Assembly: GCA_024690425.1 (NCBI GenBank)
Contig: JAILCT010000016.1
Span: 1 to 34,346 of the forward strand
Direction: 5' to 3'
Source of the DNA: Lachnospiraceae bacterium
Lineage (GTDB): Bacteria > Bacillota_A > Clostridia > Lachnospirales > Lachnospiraceae
Length of the DNA stretch: 34,346 nucleotides
This document shows, piece by piece, positions 24,106 to 31,955 of the stretch. The notes beneath the pieces were generated by a model, which did not search any database, had not been told where the DNA came from, and was given only the letters and a program-made list of their open reading frames with translations. The position numbers and the translations under genes were made by a program. The first letter of the stretch is position 1, and each line of letters starts with the position of its first letter.

Positions 24106-25839
24106 GTGGATAAAAACAACTCAGGTTCTGCCGGTAAGATCGGACACATGGACCAATTGTTAAATAATCTGTCAACCGGAGGAACGGCACCCAGGAGATA
24201 TTTCTATCTTCTTGTGGCAGTGTTTATTGCGTCAACAACCATTACCGCCATAGTGGCGCGTAACCTTGGTGTCATACGCATCGCAGACAGCTTTGCCCCC
24301 ATATCATCTTTTGCAGGTGTTTTCTCATCACTTGGGAATATATGTCTCATCATCCTCGTGGTCTTTTACAGGAAGAAGGGGCTCATAGCCTCGCTGACTT
24401 TACTCCTTATTCAGTTTCCCATGATCGTGATAAGTATGGTCAGGCAGCAGAACTATACTCACTTCCCCGGCCTCTTTTCCAATCTTCTTATCATGGTCGC
24501 AATAGTTATCATATATATCAGCAACAAGCAGCTTGAGAAGTATCAGGAAGGTGTCCGTCTGCAGGCCGTGACCGACAGGCTTACCGGACTCCCCAACAGG
24601 TTCGCCTGCTCCGAGCTGATGAACCGACTGACAGCACATAAAACGCGGTTCGCCTTTGTTTCCATAGACCTTAACAACTTCAAGAGTATCAACGATACGA
24701 TGGGGCACGCCACAGGTAATGAAGTCCTGAGTGAGATAGCCTCAAGGTGGAGTAATGCCGCCAAAAACGGTGAGACCGGAACTCTCGACATCTTTACCAG
24801 ACAGGGAGGGGATGAATTTTCCCTTATCATCCGCGATTACAAAAACAACAACGATATATTGAAAACGATCAATTACTATTCATCCATATTGGAAGAACGG
24901 ATAACCATAAACGGATATGATTTTTACATGACAGCAAGCTTCGGATATGTTGAGTTTCCGATCGATACTACCAAGGTGGATTCGCTGTTTTCCTATGCGG
25001 ATGCAGCAATGTATCAGGTCAAGGCGGATAATTCCAGCAACCATATCCTGCGCTTTACTCCGGAACTGTTAAGGAAGGACCACACACTGGAAACGGAACG
25101 TACGATAAGAACTGCTCTGAGTGATGATCTTATATTTTTCAACCTCCAGCCGCAGTTTGATATGGACCATAAGCTTCGCGGTTTCGAAGCTCTTGCCAGG
25201 ATGCACGATACGGATGGAAACAACGTAAGTCCCGGAGAATTCATCCCCGCCGCCGAAAAGACCGGGCTTATAGACAAAATCGATTCATGTATTTTCGAAA
25301 AGGCGACCGAATACTTCGGCGACCTTATAAAGCGTACCGGTACCGATATAATACTGAGCATAAACGTATCGGTAAGGCATCTTGTCAAGCCGGATTTCGT
25401 AAATGAGATAAGGGGACTCCTTAAGAAATCCGATATACCAGCCAAACAGCTTGAGATCGAGGTTACCGAGTCCATGATGCTTGACTCTGCCGGCAGGGCA
25501 CTGCAGAACATAAACGAACTCAAGAAGCTGGGTGTACGGATCGCAATAGACGATTTCGGTACCGGATACTCATCGCTCAGCTACTTAAGCAAGGTACCTT
25601 TCGATCTCCTTAAGATAGACAAGTCCTTTATAGATAACATGAATTCAGGTGATTCATCCAGACAGTATGTTGCGTCGATCATTTCGATCGGACACATCAT
25701 GAACCTTGAAGTTATTTCAGAAGGTGTTGAGACTGAAGATCAGCTTGAGACCCTGCACAATATCGGGTGTGATTATATACAGGGTTATATATGGGGACGG
25801 CCTGTCATGCCCGAAGAAGCAGATAAACTGGTGAAATAA
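24106..25839 (+). CDS. Membrane GGDEF-EAL protein (c-di-GMP turnover)
   Basis: The protein has 577 aa from the chosen start. There are about four membrane segments (32-140), a GGDEF domain with intact GGDEF at 234-238, and an EAL domain (about 330-577). The EAL domain keeps EAL (361-363), INVSVRHL, EVTESMMLD, DDFGTGYSSLSYL, KIDKSFID, EGVET and the QGY glutamine, so phosphodiesterase activity is expected. The GGDEF domain lacks the RxxD inhibitory site and may make c-di-GMP or act as a GTP sensor. The longest frame opens at a TTG (24073); AGGAG 7 nt before the GTG at 24106 decides the start. It is monocistronic with a near-consensus promoter. Confidence 0.93.
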   Translation: MDKNNSGSAGKIGHMDQLLNNLSTGGTAPRRYFYLLVAVFIASTTITAIVARNLGVIRIADSFAPISSFAGVFSSLGNICLIILVVFYRKKGLIASLTLLLIQFPMIVISMVRQQNYTHFPGLFSNLLIMVAIVIIYISNKQLEKYQEGVRLQAVTDRLTGLPNRFACSELMNRLTAHKTRFAFVSIDLNNFKSINDTMGHATGNEVLSEIASRWSNAAKNGETGTLDIFTRQGGDEFSLIIRDYKNNNDILKTINYYSSILEERITINGYDFYMTASFGYVEFPIDTTKVDSLFSYADAAMYQVKADNSSNHILRFTPELLRKDHTLETERTIRTALSDDLIFFNLQPQFDMDHKLRGFEALARMHDTDGNNVSPGEFIPAAEKTGLIDKIDSCIFEKATEYFGDLIKRTGTDIILSINVSVRHLVKPDFVNEIRGLLKKSDIPAKQLEIEVTESMMLDSAGRALQNINELKKLGVRIAIDDFGTGYSSLSYLSKVPFDLLKIDKSFIDNMNSGDSSRQYVASIISIGHIMNLEVISEGVETEDQLETLHNIGCDYIQGYIWGRPVMPEEADKLVK

Positions 25840-25867
25840 ACAATAATGGTAAAATAAACAATAAGAT

Positions 25868-26224
25868 AATAAAACAAGAGCGGATGCCGACTCGATTTCG
25901 TCTGCATCCGCTCTCATTGTGTTTCTTCAGTTCCCAATGGACTGCACCTTCCTTTTCCGCTTCAAATACCTTCCGGGAATCGTAAGATTTATATAAATTT
26001 TTAAGTGCCTTCGCACTCAATCAATTATCTGACTCCCTATTCAATTGTAACGACATTAGTTCGGTACCCGGACCCTAAGTGTGCACTTCCCTTCTCAACG
26101 CACCTTCGCTTTTCATTGCCTGTCCTGTTCTAATACCGTGTCCAAAAAGACCCATAACCTCTGTCCCGACACCCGTTCGCGTATTTGAAACATATGATCA
26201 AAGTCATCTTCTTCTTATTTACAT
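25868..26224 (-). ncRNA. Candidate independent non-coding RNA (~350 nt)
   Basis: Transcription from the consensus promoter at 26230-26258 would start near 26224 and run left to a hairpin at 25877-25914 followed by a U-rich stretch, giving about 350 nt. Inside it are a hairpin AGUGC-GAAG-GCACU (26017-26004) enclosed by a 7-bp helix (26037-26031 with 25981-25975). The 3' strand of that helix can alternatively pair with GGGAA at 25935-25931. It does not match tmRNA, RNase P RNA, SRP RNA or 6S RNA motifs that I know. No downstream gene in the same direction is present, so a riboswitch role is unlikely. A short peptide message cannot be excluded. Confidence 0.5.
25877..25914 (-). terminator. Terminator-like hairpin
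   Basis: Perfect 11-bp arms are at 25877-25887 and 25904-25914 (AGAGCGGATGC / GCATCCGCTCT). On the minus strand it is followed by TTGTTTTATTATC, suitable for ending the candidate RNA. On the plus strand it is followed by CATTGTGTTTCTT, so it may also serve the GGDEF-EAL gene that ends 37 nt before it. Confidence 0.7.
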
Positions 26225-26229
26225 TTATG

Positions 26230-26258
26230 ATTATAGTATGGCTTTTTCGATTTGTCAA
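26230..26258 (-). promoter_or_regulatory. Perfect-consensus sigma-A promoter
   Basis: Read on the minus strand it is TTGACA (26253-26258), a 17-nt spacer and TATAAT (26230-26235), 12 of 12 consensus positions. It points into the gene-free stretch. It is the strongest promoter I see in the window. Confidence 0.85.
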
Positions 26259-26301
26259 TACTTTTTACAGGAAATATGACATTTTTTTATAATATTTTTG
26301 T

Positions 26302-26315
26302 ATACGGATCCGTAT
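26302..26315. repeat. 14-bp perfect palindrome
   Basis: ATACGGATCCGTAT reads the same on both strands, with no loop. It lies about 45 bp upstream of the -35 of the consensus promoter and 66 bp past the DUF4358 stop. It has the size and symmetry of a dimeric regulator site, though no regulator gene is nearby and chance cannot be ruled out. Confidence 0.4.
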
Positions 26316-26380
26316 TATGAGTTTATATTAATCAAAATGGATAAATTGTATATACATTTACAACTGTATATTTTTCCAAT

Positions 26381-26842
26381 TCACTTGGTAAAGCTTCCGA
26401 TTATCTCCCTGGCCTTATCCGGTTCATCACTGACTGACAGGATTACCGTGTTCCCTGACTTTACGATCACTGCCGCATTTAACTTCTCAAGCTCGGCCGG
26501 AACATAGTCGGTATATGCCTCCTTCTGTTCGTCCACTCTTGTATTGACAGCTGTTTCGACCTTGTCAGCACCCTCACCGGAACCGCACTTTATTACCGCT
26601 ATCTCCTCCGCTGTGGCGCCCGTGCTCTCGTAAAATACTGCCTCAGTTATATCAGCATCGGAAAATGAATAAAACATCTGAGCCGTATCAAGATCGATCG
26701 GGGACAGTTCATCCTTGTATGCTATCTGTGTATTGAGTGCACCCGATAATGCATTTACATCAACCTCACTCTTGCTGCCGCACCCTGCCGCTGCAAGGGA
26801 AAACATCAATATCATTCCTGCCGTTAATAACTTTTTCTTCAT
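26381..26842 (-). CDS. DUF4358-type lipoprotein
   Basis: The protein has 153 aa from the chosen start. A lipoprotein signal with the lipobox L-A-A-A-G-C ends near residue 20, so it should be anchored to the outer face of the membrane. The mature part (VDVNALSGALNTQIAYKDEL..., YVPAELEKLNAAVIVKSGNTVILSVS) matches the DUF4358 family as I know it from Clostridia; its function is unknown. The frame opens at 26869, but AGGAGG lies inside it, 10 nt before the ATG at 26842. It is the last gene after MBOAT, DHHW and SGNH genes, and members of this family are often found with them. Confidence 0.85.
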   Translation of the reverse strand: MKKKLLTAGMILMFSLAAAGCGSKSEVDVNALSGALNTQIAYKDELSPIDLDTAQMFYSFSDADITEAVFYESTGATAEEIAVIKCGSGEGADKVETAVNTRVDEQKEAYTDYVPAELEKLNAAVIVKSGNTVILSVSDEPDKAREIIGSFTK

Positions 26843-26865
26843 AATAGTATTCCTCCTTATTCCTC

Positions 26866-27930
26866 TCACTCAACTGCATGGGACATTATATACTGCTTCC
26901 ACAGTCCCATATACTGCGCCTTAAGATGTATACCGTCAGCAGCCATCTCTTCGGGCAATGCACCGTCGGGACCTGCCAGGGCCGATCCGACATCAAGATA
27001 ATAAGCGCCGTTCTCTGCAGCTATCTTCTTAAGCTGATCGTTCCTCTTTTCAACATTTGTATTATTGTGAACATTGTCTGAGGCTGACTTTGACGCAGTC
27101 ACAGGCAATAAGCCATGTACATATATGATGGCCCGCGGTTCGCTCTGACGCAGCCTGTCCATAAGCTCAACATACTTGCTCTCAAAGACATTGTCATTAC
27201 CGCCCATTTCATTAAGGCCGACCTTGATGTATATCTTGGTGAATGTATCATATGGAAGGGCCGTAAGGATCGGAACCTTGCCCGCATCCGTATTGACAAC
27301 CTTCATTGTATCATACTTATACAGCTGAAAACCGGTCGCGGCATAGAAGGTACCCGGCAGGCCCGCATACATTCCGAATCCCTGCAGTCTTGAATCACCG
27401 ATAAAAAGAGCATCGGTAAAGTAGCTCTCATCGACATCCCTGTAATCAAGCGGATAGTTAACATTAGGATCCACGTAGACATTGAGCCCTGCCGATTCAT
27501 TAAGGGTAGCCGAAGTATCGCCAACATCAAGGCTGTCAGATGATACTCCCGCCTGATCCGGAACCTCATTCACTATCTGAAGGTCTTCCTCAGAGCCGGC
27601 CGTACCGGCATCATCACCACCGATACTCTCCGCCTCAGCTTCCCGCGCTGCTGCTTCGGCTGCCGCCGCTTCCTCTTCCATGGCTATCCTGGCCTTTTCC
27701 TCCTGGACCCTGGCTTCAACATATGTACCGTTCATGATGGCAAAAAGGTCGCGTGATGTCTTGCCCGCATCCCACATGGCTATCATCGCACCGGCCATAA
27801 CGGACATAAGAAGGGTACATACGACAACAAGAGCAACCGCCGATATCCTTATAATACGGCGCTGCTTAAGAAGTGTCTCCATTTCTTTTGTATTTTTCGG
27901 TTCGTATGGTGGTCTATTGTAATCTTCCAT
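26866..27930 (-). CDS. Membrane-anchored SGNH/GDSL hydrolase-like protein
   Basis: The protein has 354 aa. A short cytoplasmic N-terminus is followed by one membrane helix (about 28-52), then an alanine/glutamate-rich stalk (70-145) and an SGNH domain outside the cell. Block I is FIGDSRLQGF with Ser180, block III-like is KVGLNEMGG, and block V is DGIHL with the Asp-His pair. SGNH enzymes hydrolyse or transfer acyl esters on sugars or lipids. AAGGAC lies 7 nt before the ATG. It is 43 nt after the DHHW gene and 23 nt before the DUF4358 gene. Acyl transfer to a surface polymer is the reasonable inference; the substrate is unknown. Confidence 0.88.
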   Translation of the reverse strand: MEDYNRPPYEPKNTKEMETLLKQRRIIRISAVALVVVCTLLMSVMAGAMIAMWDAGKTSRDLFAIMNGTYVEARVQEEKARIAMEEEAAAAEAAAREAEAESIGGDDAGTAGSEEDLQIVNEVPDQAGVSSDSLDVGDTSATLNESAGLNVYVDPNVNYPLDYRDVDESYFTDALFIGDSRLQGFGMYAGLPGTFYAATGFQLYKYDTMKVVNTDAGKVPILTALPYDTFTKIYIKVGLNEMGGNDNVFESKYVELMDRLRQSEPRAIIYVHGLLPVTASKSASDNVHNNTNVEKRNDQLKKIAAENGAYYLDVGSALAGPDGALPEEMAADGIHLKAQYMGLWKQYIMSHAVE

Positions 27931-27973
27931 GATTTGTCCTTCAAACAGATAACTAATATGATAATTGCTTTTT

Positions 27974-29137
27974 CTAACTTGTCAATCGATAAAAGTGATT
28001 ATCTTCATTAAAATGCATAAAATTATACAGAAGAAGGATATCCGCATCCGGATGTTCCTCAAGGAGTCCGCTTACCGGATTGGGATAATACCTTAAGTCA
28101 ACAACGATCAGTCTGTCATAATCATATGTAAGGAAGGGAATAAGGCAGTTGGCATAGGAATCCTTGAAGATTACCAGCTCCTTCTTTCTTTGCTCCGCAT
28201 TATGTAAACCATCATTTTCTTCACCGGCAGCTGCATCCGAGCTGTCTACAATGCTCAATCCCTCATTCCCATGCATGAACATGGCATACTTATCGTAAAT
28301 ATCTAGCTTGGCCGTATCATAGAGGGAATCATGTTCCTCCGATCCGGCTCTGTATCCCTTAACGGGTATATCATAATAAGTCAGGGTATCGGGTCTTATA
28401 CCTGCACCCCTGTATTTTGAATAAAAGGTTCCATAGAAGCCGTCCGCTTCCTTCTTAAGGCCTTCAATCCTTACCGCATCCACAGGCTCAAGTCCCATCT
28501 CAGCGCACAGGCGAAGATAGCCGTAGTAGGCCCCCTGCGTAGTCCAGTGATGGTCGGTCCTGTAATAGATATACTCATTCTTATGAGCATTCAGCTCATC
28601 ATACATATTTATTGTATGAACGTTGTCCGCTCCGGCAAGCTTACCGTAGAAAGAGGATATTCTCTCTTTCTCCGATATGTTCGGGAAAGCCTCCGGGAGC
28701 TTATCCGTCATTATCTCATACGAATTGGGTATGATGCAGATATTTATATCCCTGTCTGTCCCCTTTGCAAAGTTCACTATCGCTGCTTCGTTCTTGTCAA
28801 GCTGGGGATTGGTCCTTATAAGCTTCTCGAACAGGTACCCGTCGCGGCCGCGTATTATACCATTGTTCTCGTTCTTAAGCTGTGCCTGCTCCGCAAGAGC
28901 CTTGAGCCTTATCAAGCCATCACGCAGGGGGAGCTGTTCCTTGACATAGAGTTCGAAGGAGTCCATAAAGGATCCGTCTGCAAGGCCTGAGATGGTCACC
29001 TTGGGACGGCCTGCAAGATAGCGGTTCTCACTCTCGGAAAATGTCGATCCGGACCTGAACATATAGGTGATGAAAGTTGTCAGGATGAGTGCTGATATTA
29101 TAATTGTAAATTTGTACTTAAGTATTTGTTTTATCAT
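27974..29137 (-). CDS. DHHW-family (AlgJ/AlgX-like) extracytoplasmic protein
   Basis: The protein has 387 aa. One N-terminal membrane helix (about 9-27) acts as an uncleaved anchor, with the rest outside. The family motif is RTDHHWTTQGAYYGY in the middle; near the C-terminus is VIFKDSYANCLIPFL, the serine-containing block. These proteins are related to AlgJ/AlgX, which take acetyl groups from an MBOAT partner and place them on a polysaccharide. The MBOAT gene lies 16 nt upstream, which matches this pairing. The ribosome site is poor, so expression probably depends on coupling. The polymer substrate is not evident. Confidence 0.9.
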   Translation of the reverse strand: MIKQILKYKFTIIISALILTTFITYMFRSGSTFSESENRYLAGRPKVTISGLADGSFMDSFELYVKEQLPLRDGLIRLKALAEQAQLKNENNGIIRGRDGYLFEKLIRTNPQLDKNEAAIVNFAKGTDRDINICIIPNSYEIMTDKLPEAFPNISEKERISSFYGKLAGADNVHTINMYDELNAHKNEYIYYRTDHHWTTQGAYYGYLRLCAEMGLEPVDAVRIEGLKKEADGFYGTFYSKYRGAGIRPDTLTYYDIPVKGYRAGSEEHDSLYDTAKLDIYDKYAMFMHGNEGLSIVDSSDAAAGEENDGLHNAEQRKKELVIFKDSYANCLIPFLTYDYDRLIVVDLRYYPNPVSGLLEEHPDADILLLYNFMHFNEDNHFYRLTS

Positions 29138-29153
29138 AGTTTATTTACACGGT

Positions 29154-30524
29154 TTAAAATCTGAAATACAGGAAAGGATTAAAGGATGCATCTGCCAGGT
29201 ATGCAACACACAGTATAAATATCGCGGCAAGAAGCGGTATGCATACCGCTGCCTTATCCCTGATCCTTGTATATACCTTATTCCCGACCCCCGATGAAAG
29301 GATGCAGCCAAGTATAAGGATGAATCCATAGTTTCTTATATAGTAGATAACTTCCGGTGAAATCCCTCCGGTAAAGAGCCTCGAAAGATAGATCCCAAGC
29401 TGCTTAAGATCGGTTATCGCAAAGAGCATCCATCCTAACCCGATAGCGAGCAGGGAATATATCCTTGCCACTAATCTGTGCTTTGACAGAAAGTCCTTAA
29501 AGCCCGACCGTTCTATCATAAGAAGCACGAAGAAATAAAGGCCCCAGAAAATGAAATTCCAGTCGGCCCCATGCCAGAAGCCGGTGGCAAACCATACGAT
29601 AAAGAGATTGAATACCATCCTTCCCCTGCTTACTCTGTTGCCGCCAAGGGGTATATAGAGATAATCGCGAAACCACCCCGACAGGGTCATATGCCACCTT
29701 CGCCAGTACTCTGTTATTGAAAGGGAAGTATAGGGCAGATTGAAGTTTTGGGGGAACTCAAATCCCAGCATCTTTCCAAGTCCTATTGCCATCATTGAAT
29801 ATCCGTTAAAGTCAAAGTAGATCTGGATCGTATAGGCAAGCATACCGAGCCAGGCCATGGGAGCAGATAGGTTTACATAACCTATATCCTCAAGCTCCTT
29901 CCACAAAGCCCCTGCATTGTTTGCGATAAGTACCTTGGAGGCAAGTCCAAGTGTGAAAAGCTTAAGTCCCTCTTCCACATCCGTTAATCCGATATGCCTT
30001 TCCTTTAGCCTCTGCGATACGTTGCTGTATACAACTATCGGTCCTGCGATAAGCTGAGGGAACATGCACAGGTATGTACCCAGATTTATGAATGACCTTT
30101 CGGTTTCCACCTTACCCCTGTACAGGTCAATAACATAGGACATGATCTGGAAGGTGTAAAAACTTATGCCCAAAGGCAATGTTATGTTAACCTTACTTAT
30201 GGATGCCCCGGAAACCGCATTGATGTTTTCTATAAAGAAATTGATATATTTGAAGAAAAAGAGCATGCCGAGGTCGAAAACGATCGCGCACATAAGGACA
30301 GCCTTATCTGCTCTGCCCCTGAAACGTTCGATTAGAATACCCGCAAGCCAGTTGACGGTTATGGATACAAGCAGGAGAATGAGGTACTTAGGCTCGCCCC
30401 ATCCATAGAAAACTATACTGCCCAAAAAGAGCACAGGATTCCTGAATCTGTCAGGAACAAGATAATATATGATAAAGAAAACCGGTATGAACCAAAAGAG
30501 AAACAATAAAGAACTAAATACCAT
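29154..30524 (-). CDS. MBOAT-family O-acyltransferase (AlgI-like)
   Basis: The protein has 456 aa from the chosen start and about 10-12 membrane segments. It contains the family region NLPYTSLSITEYWRRWHMTL, GWFRDYLYIPLGGNR and the catalytic-histidine block TGFWHGADWNFIFWG. It moves acyl groups from a cytoplasmic donor across the membrane. The frame opens at a GTG (30551), but CAGGAG lies 6 nt before the ATG at 30524 and MVFSSLLFLFWFIPVF is the normal beginning. That start also leaves the large palindrome upstream fully intergenic. It heads the MBOAT-DHHW-SGNH-DUF4358 run; substrate and polymer unknown. Confidence 0.93.
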   Translation of the reverse strand: MVFSSLLFLFWFIPVFFIIYYLVPDRFRNPVLFLGSIVFYGWGEPKYLILLLVSITVNWLAGILIERFRGRADKAVLMCAIVFDLGMLFFFKYINFFIENINAVSGASISKVNITLPLGISFYTFQIMSYVIDLYRGKVETERSFINLGTYLCMFPQLIAGPIVVYSNVSQRLKERHIGLTDVEEGLKLFTLGLASKVLIANNAGALWKELEDIGYVNLSAPMAWLGMLAYTIQIYFDFNGYSMMAIGLGKMLGFEFPQNFNLPYTSLSITEYWRRWHMTLSGWFRDYLYIPLGGNRVSRGRMVFNLFIVWFATGFWHGADWNFIFWGLYFFVLLMIERSGFKDFLSKHRLVARIYSLLAIGLGWMLFAITDLKQLGIYLSRLFTGGISPEVIYYIRNYGFILILGCILSSGVGNKVYTRIRDKAAVCIPLLAAIFILCVAYLADASFNPFLYFRF

Positions 30525-30542
30525 TAAAGACTCCTGTATAAA

Positions 30543-30612
30543 TGAGGACACGGGGACGGTTCTACTGTCTTCACAAAAAAGTGAAGACAGTAGAACCGTC
30601 CCCGTGTCCTCA
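30543..30612. repeat. 70-bp REP-like palindrome with perfect 32-bp arms
   Basis: Arms 30543-30574 and 30581-30612 are exact reverse complements with an AAAAAA loop. The arm contains the motif GGGGACGGTTCT, which I know as part of dispersed repeats in Firmicutes and other bacteria linked to REP-associated tyrosine transposases. It lies between the glyA stop and the MBOAT start and could form a very stable hairpin in the transcript, acting as a terminator or RNA-stability element. Confidence 0.9.
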
Positions 30613-30635
30613 CTGCTCGGTTTTATGATAAAAGA

Positions 30636-31874
30636 CTAAATAAGCGGATATTTCTTGGTAAGCTCATCAACAATGGCGCGTGCCTTAGGCACTCCTGCCT
30701 CACCCTCTTTAACAACAAGTGAGATCGCCTCGGCGATCCTGTCCATATCGGCAGTGTTCATGCCCCTTGAAGTAACGGCAGGTGTTCCGAGCCTGATCCC
30801 GCTGGTAACGAATGCCTTCTGAGGATCATTGGGAACCGTATTCTTGTTGGCCGTGATATGAGCCTCATCAAGAAGCTTCTCGATCTCCTTACCTGTAAGT
30901 CCCTGGGGACGAAGGTCAAGAAGCATGAGATGGTTGTCCGTACCGCCGGAAACGATTGAAAGTCCCCTGTCAAGAAGTCCCTTGGCAAGTGCCTGAGCAT
31001 TGTCAACTATGTTCTTGCCGTACTCCTTAAACTCAGGTGAAAGAGCTTCCTTAAAGCATACAGCCTTGGCTGCGATAACATGCATAAGAGGGCCTCCCTG
31101 GGTTCCCGGGAAGATTGCCTTATTGAAGTTGAACTTGTCGGCTGCTTCCTGGTTGCACAGGATCATGCCGCCGCGGGGCCCGCGAAGTGTCTTGTGGGTC
31201 GTCGTGGTAACAACATCAGCATAGGGAATGGGGCTTTCATGATAACCCGAAGCAACAAGGCCTGCTATATGAGCCATGTCAACCATGAGATAAGCACCTA
31301 CCTCATCACAGATCTCCCTGAATTTCTTAAAGTCGATCTTTCTGGCATAAGCGCTGGCACCTGCAAGTATCATCTTGGGCTTGCACTCAAGCGCTATCCT
31401 TCTTACTTCATCATAATCTATAAAACCATCATCATTAACACCGTAATGAACACAGTTGAAATACTTACCTGACATATTCACCGGTGAACCGTGTGACAGG
31501 TGTCCGCCGTGATCAAGGTTCATACCCATGAATGTATCACCGGGCTCCATCATGGCAAAGAATACAGCCATGTTGGCCTGTGCTCCCGAATGGGGCTGAA
31601 CATTTACGTAATCGCAGCCGAAGAGCTTCTTAGCCCTCTCCCTTGCAAGATCTTCAACTATATCAACGCAATCGCATCCACCGTAATACCTCTTGCCGGG
31701 ATAGCCTTCTGCATACTTATTGGTAAGGGGACTGCCCATGGCAGCCATTACTGCCTTGCTTACCCAGTTCTCAGAAGCAATAAGCTCGATATGAGAATTC
31801 TGCCTCTCCTGTTCCTTAACAATGGCCTCCGCGATCTCGGGGTCTACTGACCTGACTTCATCAAGTGAATACAT
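30636..31874 (-). CDS. glyA: Serine hydroxymethyltransferase
   Basis: The protein has 412 aa from the chosen start. It converts serine and tetrahydrofolate to glycine and methylene-tetrahydrofolate, supplying one-carbon units to thyA and purine synthesis. Motifs are [40 protein letters not shown] and the PLP lysine in [15 protein letters not shown]. The frame opens at 31904, but GGAGGT lies 8 nt before the ATG at 31874 and MYSLDEV is a usual start. A promoter is present at 31917-31945. It is followed by the large palindrome and then the acyltransferase genes, which may receive read-through since no other promoter is obvious there. Confidence 0.97.
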   Translation of the reverse strand: MYSLDEVRSVDPEIAEAIVKEQERQNSHIELIASENWVSKAVMAAMGSPLTNKYAEGYPGKRYYGGCDCVDIVEDLARERAKKLFGCDYVNVQPHSGAQANMAVFFAMMEPGDTFMGMNLDHGGHLSHGSPVNMSGKYFNCVHYGVNDDGFIDYDEVRRIALECKPKMILAGASAYARKIDFKKFREICDEVGAYLMVDMAHIAGLVASGYHESPIPYADVVTTTTHKTLRGPRGGMILCNQEAADKFNFNKAIFPGTQGGPLMHVIAAKAVCFKEALSPEFKEYGKNIVDNAQALAKGLLDRGLSIVSGGTDNHLMLLDLRPQGLTGKEIEKLLDEAHITANKNTVPNDPQKAFVTSGIRLGTPAVTSRGMNTADMDRIAEAISLVVKEGEAGVPKARAIVDELTKKYPLI

Positions 31875-31916
31875 TTGAATACCTCCATATACCAGAATTG
31901 ACACAAACCATGTTAC

Positions 31917-31945
31917 ATTATATATAAACCGGATTCAAAATACAA
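31917..31945 (-). promoter_or_regulatory. glyA promoter
   Basis: On the minus strand TTGTAT (31940-31945), a 17-nt spacer and TATAAT (31917-31922). The predicted start near 31910 leaves a ~36-nt leader, with no room for a riboswitch. Confidence 0.75.
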
Positions 31946-31955
31946 CAGAAATAAA

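Larger units (their letters stand above)
25840..26380. other. 541-bp stretch without a convincing protein gene
   Basis: Small open frames here start with TTG or lack ribosome sites and I reject them. The stretch holds a perfect minus-strand promoter, a terminator-like hairpin about 310-345 bp downstream of it, and a 14-bp palindrome. These are listed separately. Confidence 0.7.

Noticed and set aside
25805..26020. Minus-strand 71-codon frame in the gene-free stretch
   Set aside because: It begins with TTG without a ribosome site, runs through the terminator hairpin and into the antisense of the GGDEF-EAL gene. A non-coding RNA explains the region better, though a small peptide is not fully excluded.
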